Origin: Streptomyces sp. S.PB5
Lineage (GTDB): Bacteria; Actinomycetota; Actinomycetes; Streptomycetales; Streptomycetaceae
Direction of reading: 5' to 3'
Assembly: GCF_030403745.1 (NCBI RefSeq)
Contig: NZ_JAQMWP010000013.1
Location: 1-64,000, forward strand
Length of the DNA: 64,000 bases
Shown here: one piece after another, positions 24,664 to 32,677 of the stretch
Layout of the letters: every line of letters starts with the position of its first letter
Position numbering within the stretch: position 1 is the first letter of the stretch
Position numbers and translations under genes: made by a program
Notes under the pieces: generated by a model
Told to the model about the DNA's origin: nothing
Database searches by the model: none
The model's input: the letters and a program-made list of their open reading frames with translations, nothing else

Positions 24664-25206
24664 ATGGCGCAGGGCGAGGTGCTCGAGTTCGAGGAGTACG
24701 TCCGTACCCGGCAGGACGCGTTGCTGCGCAGCGCCCGCCGCCTGGTCCCGGACCCCGTGGACGCACAGGACCTGCTCCAGACGGCGCTGGCCCGGACCTA
24801 CGGCCGCTGGGAGACCATCGAGGACAAGCGGCTCGCCGACGCCTACCTCCGCCGCGTCATGATCAACACCCGGACCGAGTGGTGGCGGGCCCGCAAGCTG
24901 GAGGAAGTCCCGACCGAGCAGCTCCCGGACGCCTGCATCGACGACGCCACCGACCAGCACGCCGACCGCGCCCTGCTGATGGACGTCATGAAGGTGCTCG
25001 CCCCCAAGCAGCGCAGCGTCGTCGTGCTGCGACACTGGGAGCAGATGTCTACGGAGGAGACGGCCGCCGCCCTCGGAATGTCGGCCGGAACGGTCAAGAG
25101 CACGCTGCACCGGGCCCTCGCCAGGCTCCGCGAGGAGCTGGAGAGCCGTGATCTGGACGCACGCGCGCTGGAGCGTGAGGAGCGGGAGCGTTGCACGGCG
25201 GCCTGA
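24664..25206 (+). CDS. sigE: ECF sigma factor SigE, cell-envelope stress
   Basis: A 180-residue ECF (SigE-like) sigma factor with region 2 (YVRTRQDALLRSARRLVPD, DAQDLLQTALARTYGRW) and region 4 (LAPKQRSVVVLRHWEQMSTE, MSAGTVKSTLHRALARL). It is nearly identical in content to the S. coelicolor protein that directs cell-wall stress genes. The start at 24664 (MAQGEVLEFEEY) has GGAGG 10 bases upstream; earlier in-frame starts lack one. It heads sigE-cseA-cseB-cseC, with its last 16 bases overlapping cseA. There is no anti-sigma gene: in this system control is at transcription, through the CseC-CseB pair. Confidence 0.95.
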   Translation: MAQGEVLEFEEYVRTRQDALLRSARRLVPDPVDAQDLLQTALARTYGRWETIEDKRLADAYLRRVMINTRTEWWRARKLEEVPTEQLPDACIDDATDQHADRALLMDVMKVLAPKQRSVVVLRHWEQMSTEETAAALGMSAGTVKSTLHRALARLREELESRDLDARALEREERERCTAA

Positions 25207-25880
25207 CCGAGGCGGAACCCTCTCCGGGTCGAGGGGCTTTCCAGGCGGCGATCACGGCGGTGTCCGTGCTCGTCGCCCTCGCCCTTTTCGTCTCCGCCTG
25301 CGCCACCGGCGGCACCGGCACCCGTGACGAGGGCCCGGCCTACACGGAGTCCTCGGAGGGCTCCGATCTGGCGGCGGGCTCGGCCCCGTCGGCCACCGCA
25401 GCGCCCGCCGCGCCCGACTCACCCGCCACGTCCCTGAGCCGCGCGGCCGCGGCCCGGCTCGTCAAGGACGACCCGACGGTCTCGGCCGACGTCAAGAGCG
25501 ATCTGCAGCCGTGCGGCGACGACTACCCGGTCGACGTGCTGTCCGGCGACCTGACCGGCGGAGCCTCGAAGGACGTCGTCGTCAACGTGCTGACCTGCGG
25601 CGACGAGATCGGGGTCGGCTCGTATGTGTATCGCGTGCGCAGTGGTGCGTACGAGAATGTGTTCAAGGCCGAGGAGTCCCCGGTCTACGCGCTGATAGAC
25701 CGCGGCGACCTGGTGGTGACCAAGCAGGTGTACGAGAAGGGCGACCAGGTGACGACTCCCTCCGGCGAGTATGTGGTCACCTACCGCTGGACGGCGGGCC
25801 GCTTCGTGCAGCGGTGGGACCAGTACAACCAGTACGGCGACGCCTCGGGGGCCACACCGTCGACGGGCCCGGCGGACTGA
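25191..25880 (+). CDS. cseA: Lipoprotein CseA, negative modulator of the SigE system
   Basis: A 229-residue extracytoplasmic lipoprotein. The signal ends in a lipobox LFVSAC (Cys near residue 37), followed by a Ser/Ala/Pro-rich linker and a conserved domain with two cysteines (LQPCGDDYPVD and VLTCGDE). It starts at TTG 25191, 8 bases after GAGGAG, and overlaps sigE by 16 bases; no ATG or GTG suits the leader better. In S. coelicolor loss of CseA raises sigE expression, so it probably acts on the sensor kinase CseC from outside the membrane. Confidence 0.92.
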   Translation: MHGGLTEAEPSPGRGAFQAAITAVSVLVALALFVSACATGGTGTRDEGPAYTESSEGSDLAAGSAPSATAAPAAPDSPATSLSRAAAARLVKDDPTVSADVKSDLQPCGDDYPVDVLSGDLTGGASKDVVVNVLTCGDEIGVGSYVYRVRSGAYENVFKAEESPVYALIDRGDLVVTKQVYEKGDQVTTPSGEYVVTYRWTAGRFVQRWDQYNQYGDASGATPSTGPAD

Positions 25881-25970
25881 ACCACCCCCCACCGACCGAA
25901 CCACCACCCATACACAACAGCTGACAGCCGACAGCCACACGACAGCGATACGAGGACAGAGAGCAGCGGG

Positions 25971-26675
25971 ATGGCAGATCAGACCCACGTCCTGTTCGTC
26001 GAGGACGACGACGTCATCCGGGAGGCCACCCAGCTCGCCCTGGAGCGGGACGGCTTCGCGGTCACCGCCATGCCCGACGGGCTGTCGGGCCTGGAGGCGT
26101 TCCGGTCGAACCGCCCCGACATCGCCCTGCTGGACGTCATGGTTCCGGGCCTGGACGGCGTCAGCCTGTGCCGGCGCATCCGGGACGAGTCGACCGTGCC
26201 GGTGATCATGCTGTCCGCGCGGGCCGACTCCATCGACGTGGTGCTGGGCCTGGAGGCGGGCGCCGACGACTACGTCACCAAGCCGTTCGACGGTGCCGTC
26301 CTGGTCGCCCGGATCCGCGCGGTGCTGCGCCGCTTCGGGCACGCGGGACACGGCGACCGGGTCGAGGAGTCCGCCGCGGCGGCCGACGGCGGGGTGCTGA
26401 CCTTCGGCGATCTGGAGATCGACACCGAGGGCATGGAGGTCCGCAAGGCCGGGGAGCCGGTGGCGCTCACCCCGACCGAGATGCGCCTGCTGCTGGAGTT
26501 CTCCTCCGCCCCGGGCACGGTCCTCTCGCGCGACAAGCTCCTGGAGCGGGTGTGGGACTACGGCTGGGGCGGTGACACCCGCGTCGTCGACGTCCATGTG
26601 CAGCGACTGCGTACGAAGATCGGCCAGGACCGGATCGAGACGGTCCGTGGTTTCGGCTACAAGTTGAAGGCCTGA
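25971..26675 (+). CDS. cseB: Response regulator CseB
   Basis: A 234-residue OmpR/PhoB-type response regulator. The receiver domain shows the acidic pocket EDDD (residues 10-13), phospho-acceptor Asp in LLDVMVPG, Thr/Ser switch (MLSAR) and Lys in TKPF. The C-terminal winged helix (TPTEMRLLLEFSSAPG ... DVHVQRLRTKIG) binds DNA. In S. coelicolor CseB activates the sigE promoter upon cell-wall damage. It lies 90 bases after cseA and 11 bases before cseC. Confidence 0.95.
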   Translation: MADQTHVLFVEDDDVIREATQLALERDGFAVTAMPDGLSGLEAFRSNRPDIALLDVMVPGLDGVSLCRRIRDESTVPVIMLSARADSIDVVLGLEAGADDYVTKPFDGAVLVARIRAVLRRFGHAGHGDRVEESAAAADGGVLTFGDLEIDTEGMEVRKAGEPVALTPTEMRLLLEFSSAPGTVLSRDKLLERVWDYGWGGDTRVVDVHVQRLRTKIGQDRIETVRGFGYKLKA

Positions 26676-26686
26676 GCGGGGCGGAC

Positions 26687-28033
26687 ATGCGGGGGACACT
26701 TCGGCGCCTGGTCCCGGCGCGGCTGGAGCGTACGGGCATCCGTACGGGACTGCGATGGAAGCTCAGTGCGGCCATCGCGCTGGTCGGCGCGCTCGTCGCG
26801 ATCGCGCTGAGCCTGGTCGTGCACAACGCCGCCCGGGTCTCGATGCTGGACAACGCCCGTGATCTCGCGGACGAGCGGATCCAGATCGCCCTGCGCAACT
26901 ACGAGCAGTACAAGCGCCTGAACTACCCGCCCGGCGTCAAGCGCGACGACCCGACACTGCCGCCGCCGCTGCGGGACAAGGTCGAGGAGGGCCGCCGGGC
27001 GACGTACGTGACCGACAAGCCGGGCGGCTCCCCCGACATCTGGGCCGCCGTGCCGGCCACCGACGGGCATGTGCTGTCCCTGCACACCGGCTTCACCGAC
27101 CGCAGCACCGACATCCTCAACGACCTCGACCAGGCCCTCGTGATCGGCTCCATCGCGGTCGTCCTCGGCGGCAGCGCGCTCGGCGTGCTCATCGGCGGCC
27201 GGCTGTCGAGCCGGCTGCGCAAGGCGGCGGCCGCCGCGGGCCAGGTCGCGAGCGGCGAGACGGACGTACGGGTGCGGGACGCCATCGGCGGTGTCGTACG
27301 GGACGAGACCGACGACCTCGCGAGCGCGGTGGACGCCATGACGGACGCGCTGCAGCAGCGCATCGAGGCGGAGCGCCGGGTCACCGCGGACATCGCGCAC
27401 GAGCTGCGGACCCCGGTGACGGGCCTGCTGACGGCGGCCGAACTCCTGCCGCCGGGCCGCCCGACCGAGCTGGTCCTGGACCGGGCGAAGGCCATGCGCA
27501 CCCTGGTCGAGGACGTCCTGGAGGTGGCCCGCCTCGACAGCGCGTCCGAGCGGGCGGAACTGCAGGACATCCTGCTGGGCGAGTTCGTGACCCGGCGGGT
27601 GGCGGCGAAGGACCCCGAGATCGACGTCCGGGTCGTCCACGAATCGATGGTCACCACGGACCCCCGCCGCCTGGAACGCGTCCTGTTCAACCTCCTCGCC
27701 AACGCCGCCCGCCACGGCAAGCCGCCCATCCAGGTCACCGTCGAGGGCCGGGTCATCCGCGTCCGCGACCACGGCCCCGGCTTCCCCGAGGACCTCCTCG
27801 CCGAGGGCCCGAGCCGCTTCCGCACCGGCAGCACCGACCGCGCGGGCCACGGCCACGGGCTGGGCCTGACCATCGCGGCGGGCCAGGCGCGGGTGCTGGG
27901 CGCGCGGCTCACGTTCCGCAACATACGCCAGCCGGGCGCACCGGAGGGTGTGCCGGCGGAGGGGGCGGTGGCGGTGCTGTGGCTGCCGGAGCATGCGCCG
28001 ACGAATACGGGGAGTTATCCGATGATGCCGTAG
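26687..28033 (+). CDS. cseC: Sensor histidine kinase CseC
   Basis: A 448-residue membrane kinase. Two membrane helices (about residues 27-45 and 147-167) flank an external loop of about 100 residues; a HAMP linker, HisKA box with the phosphorylated His in DIAHELRTPVTGL and a HATPase domain (NLLANAARHG, DHGPGF, GHGLGL) follow. It senses cell-envelope damage such as vancomycin-type antibiotics in S. coelicolor and passes the signal to CseB. Start ATG at 26687, 11 bases after cseB. Confidence 0.95.
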   Translation: MRGTLRRLVPARLERTGIRTGLRWKLSAAIALVGALVAIALSLVVHNAARVSMLDNARDLADERIQIALRNYEQYKRLNYPPGVKRDDPTLPPPLRDKVEEGRRATYVTDKPGGSPDIWAAVPATDGHVLSLHTGFTDRSTDILNDLDQALVIGSIAVVLGGSALGVLIGGRLSSRLRKAAAAAGQVASGETDVRVRDAIGGVVRDETDDLASAVDAMTDALQQRIEAERRVTADIAHELRTPVTGLLTAAELLPPGRPTELVLDRAKAMRTLVEDVLEVARLDSASERAELQDILLGEFVTRRVAAKDPEIDVRVVHESMVTTDPRRLERVLFNLLANAARHGKPPIQVTVEGRVIRVRDHGPGFPEDLLAEGPSRFRTGSTDRAGHGHGLGLTIAAGQARVLGARLTFRNIRQPGAPEGVPAEGAVAVLWLPEHAPTNTGSYPMMP

Positions 28034-28097
28034 GGGTTGAGCGGGGGGGCGGGAGCGCTGGAGGACTGGTGCGCTGCTGGGCTGCTGGGCTGCTGGC

Positions 28098-28529
28098 TCA
28101 GAACGGCTTGGAGAAGTCGAGCTCCTCGCTGCGCTCGGTCAGCGAGTACCAGTTGCCGTTGTCGTCCCGGAAGATCGCCTCGATCCCGTACGGCCGCTCC
28201 TGCGGTTCCTGGATGAACTCGACCCCGCGTGCACGGAAGGTCTCGTAGTCTCCCCGGCAGTCATCGGTGCGCAGCGCCCCCGCCCCGATGACCCCCTTCC
28301 CCACCAGTGTCTTCAGCGCCTCGGACGACTCGGCGTCCAGCCCGGGCCCGTCGAGGCTCATCAGCGCCAGCTCGACATCCGGCTGGTCCTTGACTCCGAC
28401 GGTGACCCAGCGCATGTCGCCCATGGAAAGGTCGTCGCGCACCTCGAAGTCGAGCTTCTCGGTGAAGAAGGCCTTGGTGCGCTGCTGGTCGAAGGTCCAT
28501 ACAGTGGTGATGCCCAGGCCCTTGATCAT
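28098..28529 (-). CDS. VOC (glyoxalase/bleomycin-resistance fold) protein
   Basis: A 143-residue protein of two beta-alpha-beta-beta-beta modules (GLGITTVWTFDQQRTKAFFT and a second half ending EAIFRDDNGNWYSLTER), the fold of glyoxalase I, dioxygenases and drug-binding resistance proteins. The usual metal Glu of the C-terminal module is not obvious as E-x-H-x-E, so it may bind rather than convert a ligand. The start at 28529 (MIKGLGITTV) is chosen by the fold; the frame is open upstream. It lies 62 bases downstream of an AraC-type gene on the same strand, and such pairs are common in actinobacteria. Confidence 0.88.
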   Translation of the reverse strand: MIKGLGITTVWTFDQQRTKAFFTEKLDFEVRDDLSMGDMRWVTVGVKDQPDVELALMSLDGPGLDAESSEALKTLVGKGVIGAGALRTDDCRGDYETFRARGVEFIQEPQERPYGIEAIFRDDNGNWYSLTERSEELDFSKPF

Positions 28530-28591
28530 GGCTCTGCTCTCCCTGTCCGGGTGCGGTTGCTTCCTGCTCGCCACGGTAGGCGGGGCGGGGT

Positions 28592-29011
28592 TCAGCGCGC
28601 TTCTCCAGAGTTGCGGTCCTTGCGTGGGAACCCTCCGGCCCAGAACAGCGCGTAACACCCGGGAATCAACGATGCTCCACGCCCCACATGCTCGGCCCGG
28701 TACTCACTGGGCGTAAGCCCGGTCCGCGCCTTGAACCGGGCGGAGAACGTCCCGAGGCTGCTGAACCCGACCAGATTGCAGATCTCGGTGACGGACAGAT
28801 CGGCGCTGCGCAGATACTCCTCGGCCCGCTCGATCCGCCGATGGGTCAAGTACTGGCCGGGGGTCTCGCCGTAAGCCTCCTTGAAGGCCCGGAGGAAGTG
28901 ATACCGCGAGTACCCGGCATGAGCGGCCACGCCCCCGAGATCCAGCCCAGGATCAGCCCAGTCCCGGTCCATGGCGTCCTTCGCCAGCCGCAACTGCCGG
29001 GTCTTGTCCAT
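28592..29011 (-). CDS. AraC family transcriptional regulator (single-domain)
   Basis: A 139-residue protein made almost entirely of the double helix-turn-helix AraC domain (LDLGGVAAHAGYSRYHFLRAFK ... LSVTEICNLVGFSSLGTFSARFKARTGLTPSEYR). It has no ligand-binding N-terminal domain, like MarA/SoxS-type regulators. The short tail (PGCYALFWAGGFPRKD) is specific to relatives that precede VOC genes. It is probably an activator of itself and the downstream VOC protein. Confidence 0.9.
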   Translation of the reverse strand: MDKTRQLRLAKDAMDRDWADPGLDLGGVAAHAGYSRYHFLRAFKEAYGETPGQYLTHRRIERAEEYLRSADLSVTEICNLVGFSSLGTFSARFKARTGLTPSEYRAEHVGRGASLIPGCYALFWAGGFPRKDRNSGEAR

Positions 29012-29039
29012 GAGCCGATGGTGACACGGGCCACTGACA

Positions 29040-29270
29040 ACGCCCTTCCAGCGCAGTGGGGTGGGCTGCGCTTCTTGGCGCCGACGTCCTCTTCCAGCCC
29101 GTCTGGGGGTGCCCCCTCTGGGGGAGTTTGAGGACGAGGCCCTTTAGGGGCGATCCGGGTCTGGGGCGGAGCCCCAGCGGGGTGCCAGGGGCAGAGCCCC
29201 TGGGCCGGGTCGAAGGGGCGGCAGCCCCTGGGGACGGGACGGGTAGGGGCGGCGGGGGCGAGAAAACAAG
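29040..29270. repeat. Dispersed intergenic repeat B
   Basis: The stretch between the AraC gene and the MFS gene is a mosaic of GC-rich inverted pieces: TCTGGGGGTGCCCCCTCTGG, GAGTTTGAGGACGAGGCCC, GTCTGGGGCGGAGCCCC, AGGGGCAGAGCCCCT and AGGGGCGGCAGCCCCT. The phrase TTTGAGGACGAGGCCC followed by GGGGCGGAGCCCC is one I know from intergenic regions of many Streptomyces genomes. There is no gene in the 380 bases. Confidence 0.65.
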
Positions 29271-29272
29271 GC

Positions 29273-29310
29273 GAAGGCCCCCCGGGGCGGACACCAGCCG
29301 GGAGGCCTTC
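29273..29310 (-). terminator. Terminator hairpin of the MFS gene
   Basis: GAAGGCC (29273-29279) pairs with GGCCTTC (29304-29310), extended inside by a CCCGG/CCGGG pairing. It lies about 85 bases after the end of the MFS coding region. Confidence 0.6.
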
Positions 29311-29392
29311 AGCTCAGTTACTCGACGATTCAGTCGCTCGGCTATTCAGCCGCTCAGCGAGTCACCCGCGCGCTCGCTCCCCCACCACCGAC

Positions 29393-31021
29393 TCAAACCG
29401 CCTCCACCACCGGCGCCGAAGCCCGGGCCCCGCCCGAACCCCCGTCCACCTGGTCCCCCTGACCCGCCCGATCCACCGGCCCCGCCCCCTTCAACGGAAC
29501 CTCCTTCACGAACACCGCCGCCACCAGCGAAAGCACCGCCACCACGGCCCCCAGCAGAAACGCCGAGTGCGTCCCCGCAGACACCGCATGCTGATACGCC
29601 TCCCGCGCAACCTCCGGCAGCTTCGCCAGACTCGCCGCATCCAGCTGCGCGGACTGCTCGGTCACCTTGGACCCCAACGCCCCGGCCCGCTCGGACATGA
29701 CGTCCTGAACCCGGCTGTTGAACAGCGCCCCCATGATCGCGACACCGAACGACGACCCGAGCGTCCGGAAGAGAGTCGTGGACGAGGAGGCGACCCCCAT
29801 GTCCTTCATCTCGACGCTGTTCTGCGCGACCAGCATGGTGATCTGCATGAGACAGCCCATACCGAGCCCGACGACGGCCATGTAGACACCGGAGGTGAAC
29901 CGAGAGGTGTCGGTGTCCATCAGCGACAGCAGGTACAGCCCGACGACCATCAGCGCACTGCCGACGACCGGGAAGACGTAGTACCGCCCGGTGTTCGTGG
30001 TCACCCGCCCCGCCACCATCGACGTCACCAGCATCGCGCCGAGCATCGGCAGGAGCAGCAGCCCGGAGTTGGTCGCGGACGCCCCCTGCACGGACTGCTG
30101 GTACAGCGGCAGGAACAGCGTCGCCCCGAACATCACGAACCCGGTGATGAACCCGATGAGCGACATCAGCGTGAAGTTCCGGCTCCGGAAGATGTGCAGC
30201 GGCACGATCGGCTCCGCCGCCTTGGTCTGCCAGAACACGAACCCGATGAGCGAGGCGACCCCGATCCCGATGAGCTCCATGATCCGCGAGGACGTCCAGG
30301 CGTACTCCGTACCGCCCCACGTGGTGACGAGGACGATCGCGGTGATGCCCACGGTCAGCAGTGCCGCGCCGAAGTAGTCGATCCGCGCCTTCGCCCGCTT
30401 CTTCGGCAGATGCAGCACCGCACTGATCGCGGCCAGCGCGACGACACCCAGCGGCAGGTTGATGTAGAAGGCCCAGCGCCAGCCCCAGTGATCGGTGATG
30501 GTGCCGCCGACCAGCGGTCCGCCGATCATCGCGAGCGCCATGACGCCGGCCATCATGCCCTGGTACTTGCCCCGCTCCCGAGGCGGGATGAGGTCACCGA
30601 TGATCGCCATGACCCCGACCATCAGACCACCGGCACCGAGCCCCTGAACCGCCCGGAACCCGATGAGCTGCCCCATGTCCTGGGCCATGCCGCTCAGCGC
30701 CGAGCCCACCAGGAACAGCACGATCGACGACATGAAGACGCCCTTGCGCCCGTACATGTCACCGAACTTCCCCCACAGCGGGGTGGAGGCCGCCGTAGCC
30801 AGCGTGTACGCCGTGACGACCCATGAGAGATGCTCGAGCCCGCCTAGTTCTCCGACGATCGTCGGCATCGCGGTGCCTACGATCATGTTGTCGAGCATCG
30901 CCAGCATCATCGTGATCATGAGGGCGAGCAGGACGACCCGCACGCTCCTGGGTTGTTTGCCGTCTTCCGGTACAGCCGCTTCCGGCACGGCCGCCGCCTG
31001 TGTGTCCGCCATGCTTCCCAC
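29393..31021 (-). CDS. MFS multidrug exporter, DHA2 (EmrB/QacA) type
   Basis: A 542-residue membrane protein with 14 predicted segments, of the drug:proton antiporter DHA2 family. Motif A (GKFGDMYGRKGVF), motif C region (GGPLVGGTITDHWGWRWAFYINLP) and the antiporter helix SWVVTAYTLATAAS are present. The C-terminal 50 residues after the last helix are hydrophilic. Start at 31021 (MGSMADTQ), with a second ATG nine bases later. It is divergent from a TetR gene across two matching operator palindromes, so that regulator almost certainly represses it. Substrate unknown. Confidence 0.93.
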   Translation of the reverse strand: MGSMADTQAAAVPEAAVPEDGKQPRSVRVVLLALMITMMLAMLDNMIVGTAMPTIVGELGGLEHLSWVVTAYTLATAASTPLWGKFGDMYGRKGVFMSSIVLFLVGSALSGMAQDMGQLIGFRAVQGLGAGGLMVGVMAIIGDLIPPRERGKYQGMMAGVMALAMIGGPLVGGTITDHWGWRWAFYINLPLGVVALAAISAVLHLPKKRAKARIDYFGAALLTVGITAIVLVTTWGGTEYAWTSSRIMELIGIGVASLIGFVFWQTKAAEPIVPLHIFRSRNFTLMSLIGFITGFVMFGATLFLPLYQQSVQGASATNSGLLLLPMLGAMLVTSMVAGRVTTNTGRYYVFPVVGSALMVVGLYLLSLMDTDTSRFTSGVYMAVVGLGMGCLMQITMLVAQNSVEMKDMGVASSSTTLFRTLGSSFGVAIMGALFNSRVQDVMSERAGALGSKVTEQSAQLDAASLAKLPEVAREAYQHAVSAGTHSAFLLGAVVAVLSLVAAVFVKEVPLKGAGPVDRAGQGDQVDGGSGGARASAPVVEAV

Positions 31022-31035
31022 TCCCCCAGCTACTT

Positions 31036-31053
31036 ACTTGCCGCCCGGCAAGT
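31036..31053. promoter_or_regulatory. TetR-type operator 1, MFS side
   Basis: Perfect palindrome ACTTGCCG-CC-CGGCAAGT. Its extended form ACTTACTTGCCGCCCGGC recurs inverted at the second operator. It lies between the MFS promoter and the MFS start codon, where a bound repressor would block elongation. Confidence 0.75.
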
Positions 31054-31068
31054 TGACTACACTGGGGA

Positions 31069-31097
31069 AAGTAGACCCGTAACTAGCCGGGCGTCAA
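31069..31097 (-). promoter_or_regulatory. Promoter of the MFS exporter
   Basis: On the minus strand TTGACG (31097-31092), 17 bases, CTACTT (31074-31069). The -35 lies inside operator 2, so repressor binding there would exclude RNA polymerase. Confidence 0.55.
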
Positions 31098-31099
31098 GT
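31082..31099. promoter_or_regulatory. TetR-type operator 2
   Basis: ACTAGCCG-GG-CGTCAAGT, an imperfect palindrome. Read on the minus strand with its flank (ACTTACTTGACGCCCGGCTA) it matches operator 1 at all but two positions, in inverted orientation. Confidence 0.7.
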
Positions 31100-31133
31100 A
31101 AGTTTCATTCAAAGCCGGAGACCCGCGACGAAG

Positions 31134-31745
31134 ATGGACGGCACCATGGACGGCACCAAGCAGCGGCGCCGCGGGGACACCCGCCAGCGCATCCAGGACG
31201 TGGCGCTCGAACTCTTCGCCGAGCAGGGCTACGAGAAGACCTCACTGCGCGAGATCGCAGAACGCCTGGAGGTCACCAAGGCAGCGCTCTACTACCACTT
31301 CAAGACCAAGGAAGAGATCCTGGTCAGCATCTTCGCCGATCTGACCCAGCCGATCCTCGACCTGATCGAGTGGGGCCGGCAGCAGCCGCACAGCCTGGAG
31401 ACCAAGCAGGAGATCGTACGGCGGTACAGCGCGATCCTCGCCGACGCGACCCCCCTGTTCCGCTTCATGCAGGAGAACCAGGCGACGGTCCGGGAGCTGC
31501 GCGTCGGCGAGACCTTCAAGGAGCGCATGCAGGGGCTGCGCGAGATCATGGTCGACCCGGAGGCGGACCTGGTCGACCAGGTCCGCTACACCAGCGCGAT
31601 CTTCACCCTGCACGCCGGGATGTTCTTCCTCCAGGACCTCGCCGGCGACCCGGAGGACAAGCGCAAGGCGGTCCTGGAGGTGGCGTCGGACCTGGTGACC
31701 CAGGCCCACGAAGGCTCCCGCACCAAGGACCGGCCGCAGACCTAG
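31134..31745 (+). CDS. TetR family repressor of the divergent MFS exporter
   Basis: A 203-residue regulator with an N-terminal helix-turn-helix (RIQDVALELFAEQGYEKTSLREIAERL, VTKAALYYHFKTKEEIL) and a C-terminal ligand-binding domain. The start at 31134 gives MDGTMDGTKQ, in which the first residues repeat (ATGGACGGCACC twice), so the second ATG is an equal candidate. Divergent from the MFS gene, with two near-identical inverted operators between them, the classic arrangement of a drug-responsive efflux switch. Converges with the M23 peptidase gene, 4 bases between stops. Confidence 0.93.
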   Translation: MDGTMDGTKQRRRGDTRQRIQDVALELFAEQGYEKTSLREIAERLEVTKAALYYHFKTKEEILVSIFADLTQPILDLIEWGRQQPHSLETKQEIVRRYSAILADATPLFRFMQENQATVRELRVGETFKERMQGLREIMVDPEADLVDQVRYTSAIFTLHAGMFFLQDLAGDPEDKRKAVLEVASDLVTQAHEGSRTKDRPQT

Positions 31746-31749
31746 ACGG

Positions 31750-32304
31750 TCACACGGTCACGCCCTTGGACCGCAGGAAGGCGACGGGGTCGATCGCCGA
31801 CCCGTAGTTGGCGGTCGTACGGATCTCGAAGTGCAGGTGCGGACCGCTGGAGTTGCCGGTGTTCCCGGACAGCGCGATCCGCTGCCCCGTCTTCACGACC
31901 TGGCCGACCTTCACGTCGACGCGCGAGAGGTGGGCGTACTGCGAGTAGGTCCTGTTGCCGTGCTTGATGACGACGGCCTTGCCGTACGCCGACCCGTCGC
32001 CGGCGCCGTTCCCGCCGGCCTTGACCACGGTGCCGCCGTGCGCGGCGTAGACCGCGGTACCGCTGGAGACCGCGAAGTCCTGCCCGCTGTGGGTGGACTG
32101 CCACATGGCACCGGACTGCGCGAAGCTCGCGCTGAGCTTGTACTTCTTCACCGGGTCGACCCAGGTGGCGGCCGCGCTCTTACCGGCAGCGGCCGCGACT
32201 CCGGTCCCCAGCACGGCCGCGGCCCCCAGACCGGCGGCCACGACGGCCACACGGGTGCGGAGCAGGGACGTACGGGCAGAGCGGGGCGAGACACGCTGGG
32301 ACAT
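31750..32304 (-). CDS. Secreted M23 (LytM-type) peptidase
   Basis: A 184-residue exported zinc metallopeptidase. A signal peptide (RTRVAVVAAGLGAAAVLGTG, cleavage near AAA) is followed directly by the LytM domain with the zinc ligands in HSGQD and HLHFE and the structural GNTGNSSGPH segment. Such enzymes cut peptide cross-links of peptidoglycan. There is no LysM or coiled-coil extension, so it is a minimal form. Its 5' leader carries a hairpin followed by a U-tract just before the start codon, pointing to regulated read-through. Converges with the TetR gene. Confidence 0.92.
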   Translation of the reverse strand: MSQRVSPRSARTSLLRTRVAVVAAGLGAAAVLGTGVAAAAGKSAAATWVDPVKKYKLSASFAQSGAMWQSTHSGQDFAVSSGTAVYAAHGGTVVKAGGNGAGDGSAYGKAVVIKHGNRTYSQYAHLSRVDVKVGQVVKTGQRIALSGNTGNSSGPHLHFEIRTTANYGSAIDPVAFLRSKGVTV

Positions 32305-32677
32305 CGGAACCTCATGGGGACGGGGACAGAAAATCCACCCGGCGCACGGACGGCCGCCGGGTGGCGCATCCCTTGGTAACCCCGCCGTCCCGAAAGCCCC
32401 AAACCACTGATCTACGACGGAAGCTAGTACTTCACCCTAAAACTTAACGCTTATTGACACATGACCCATCAGGGATGAATCGCCCCGGGACGGCAGAACC
32501 CGCTCAGAGATTGTGGGATGAAAGTCCCTTTTGCCCATTCCGGGCCTTCCACTATTCCCCCTAGTAACGGACATATCGCCTGTGCGGCATGTCACCGGCC
32601 AGGGAGATCCAAGGACGCGGCGATGTGACGGGCACTACGCTGCTGGCCTGCCGCAGAGGGGCTCAGGGGGAGGCCGC
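32305..32677. other. Divergent region between M23 peptidase and NACHT gene 1
   Basis: 373 bases without a gene. It includes an AT-rich island (32430-32460) with TTGACA at 32454-32459 and ATGAAT at 32475-32480, a possible plus-strand promoter for the NACHT gene with a leader of about 190 bases. The minus-strand TAGGGT near 32434-32439 may serve the peptidase. The terminator-like hairpin is listed separately. Confidence 0.45.
32328..32364 (-). terminator. Terminator-like hairpin in the M23 peptidase leader
   Basis: On the minus strand a perfect 10-bp stem (32364-32355 with 32344-32335) is followed by ATTTTCT, ending 23 bases before the peptidase ATG. The loop GCCGTCC (32354-32348) is complementary to GGACGGC at 32390-32384 upstream in the leader, so a competing or pseudoknotted fold is possible. 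This looks like a leader-controlled gene. Confidence 0.65.

Noticed and set aside
32305..32580. Known ydaO (c-di-AMP) riboswitch
   Set aside because: The hairpin and position are suggestive, but I did not find the conserved ydaO core motifs in the leader; only an undefined leader element is claimed.
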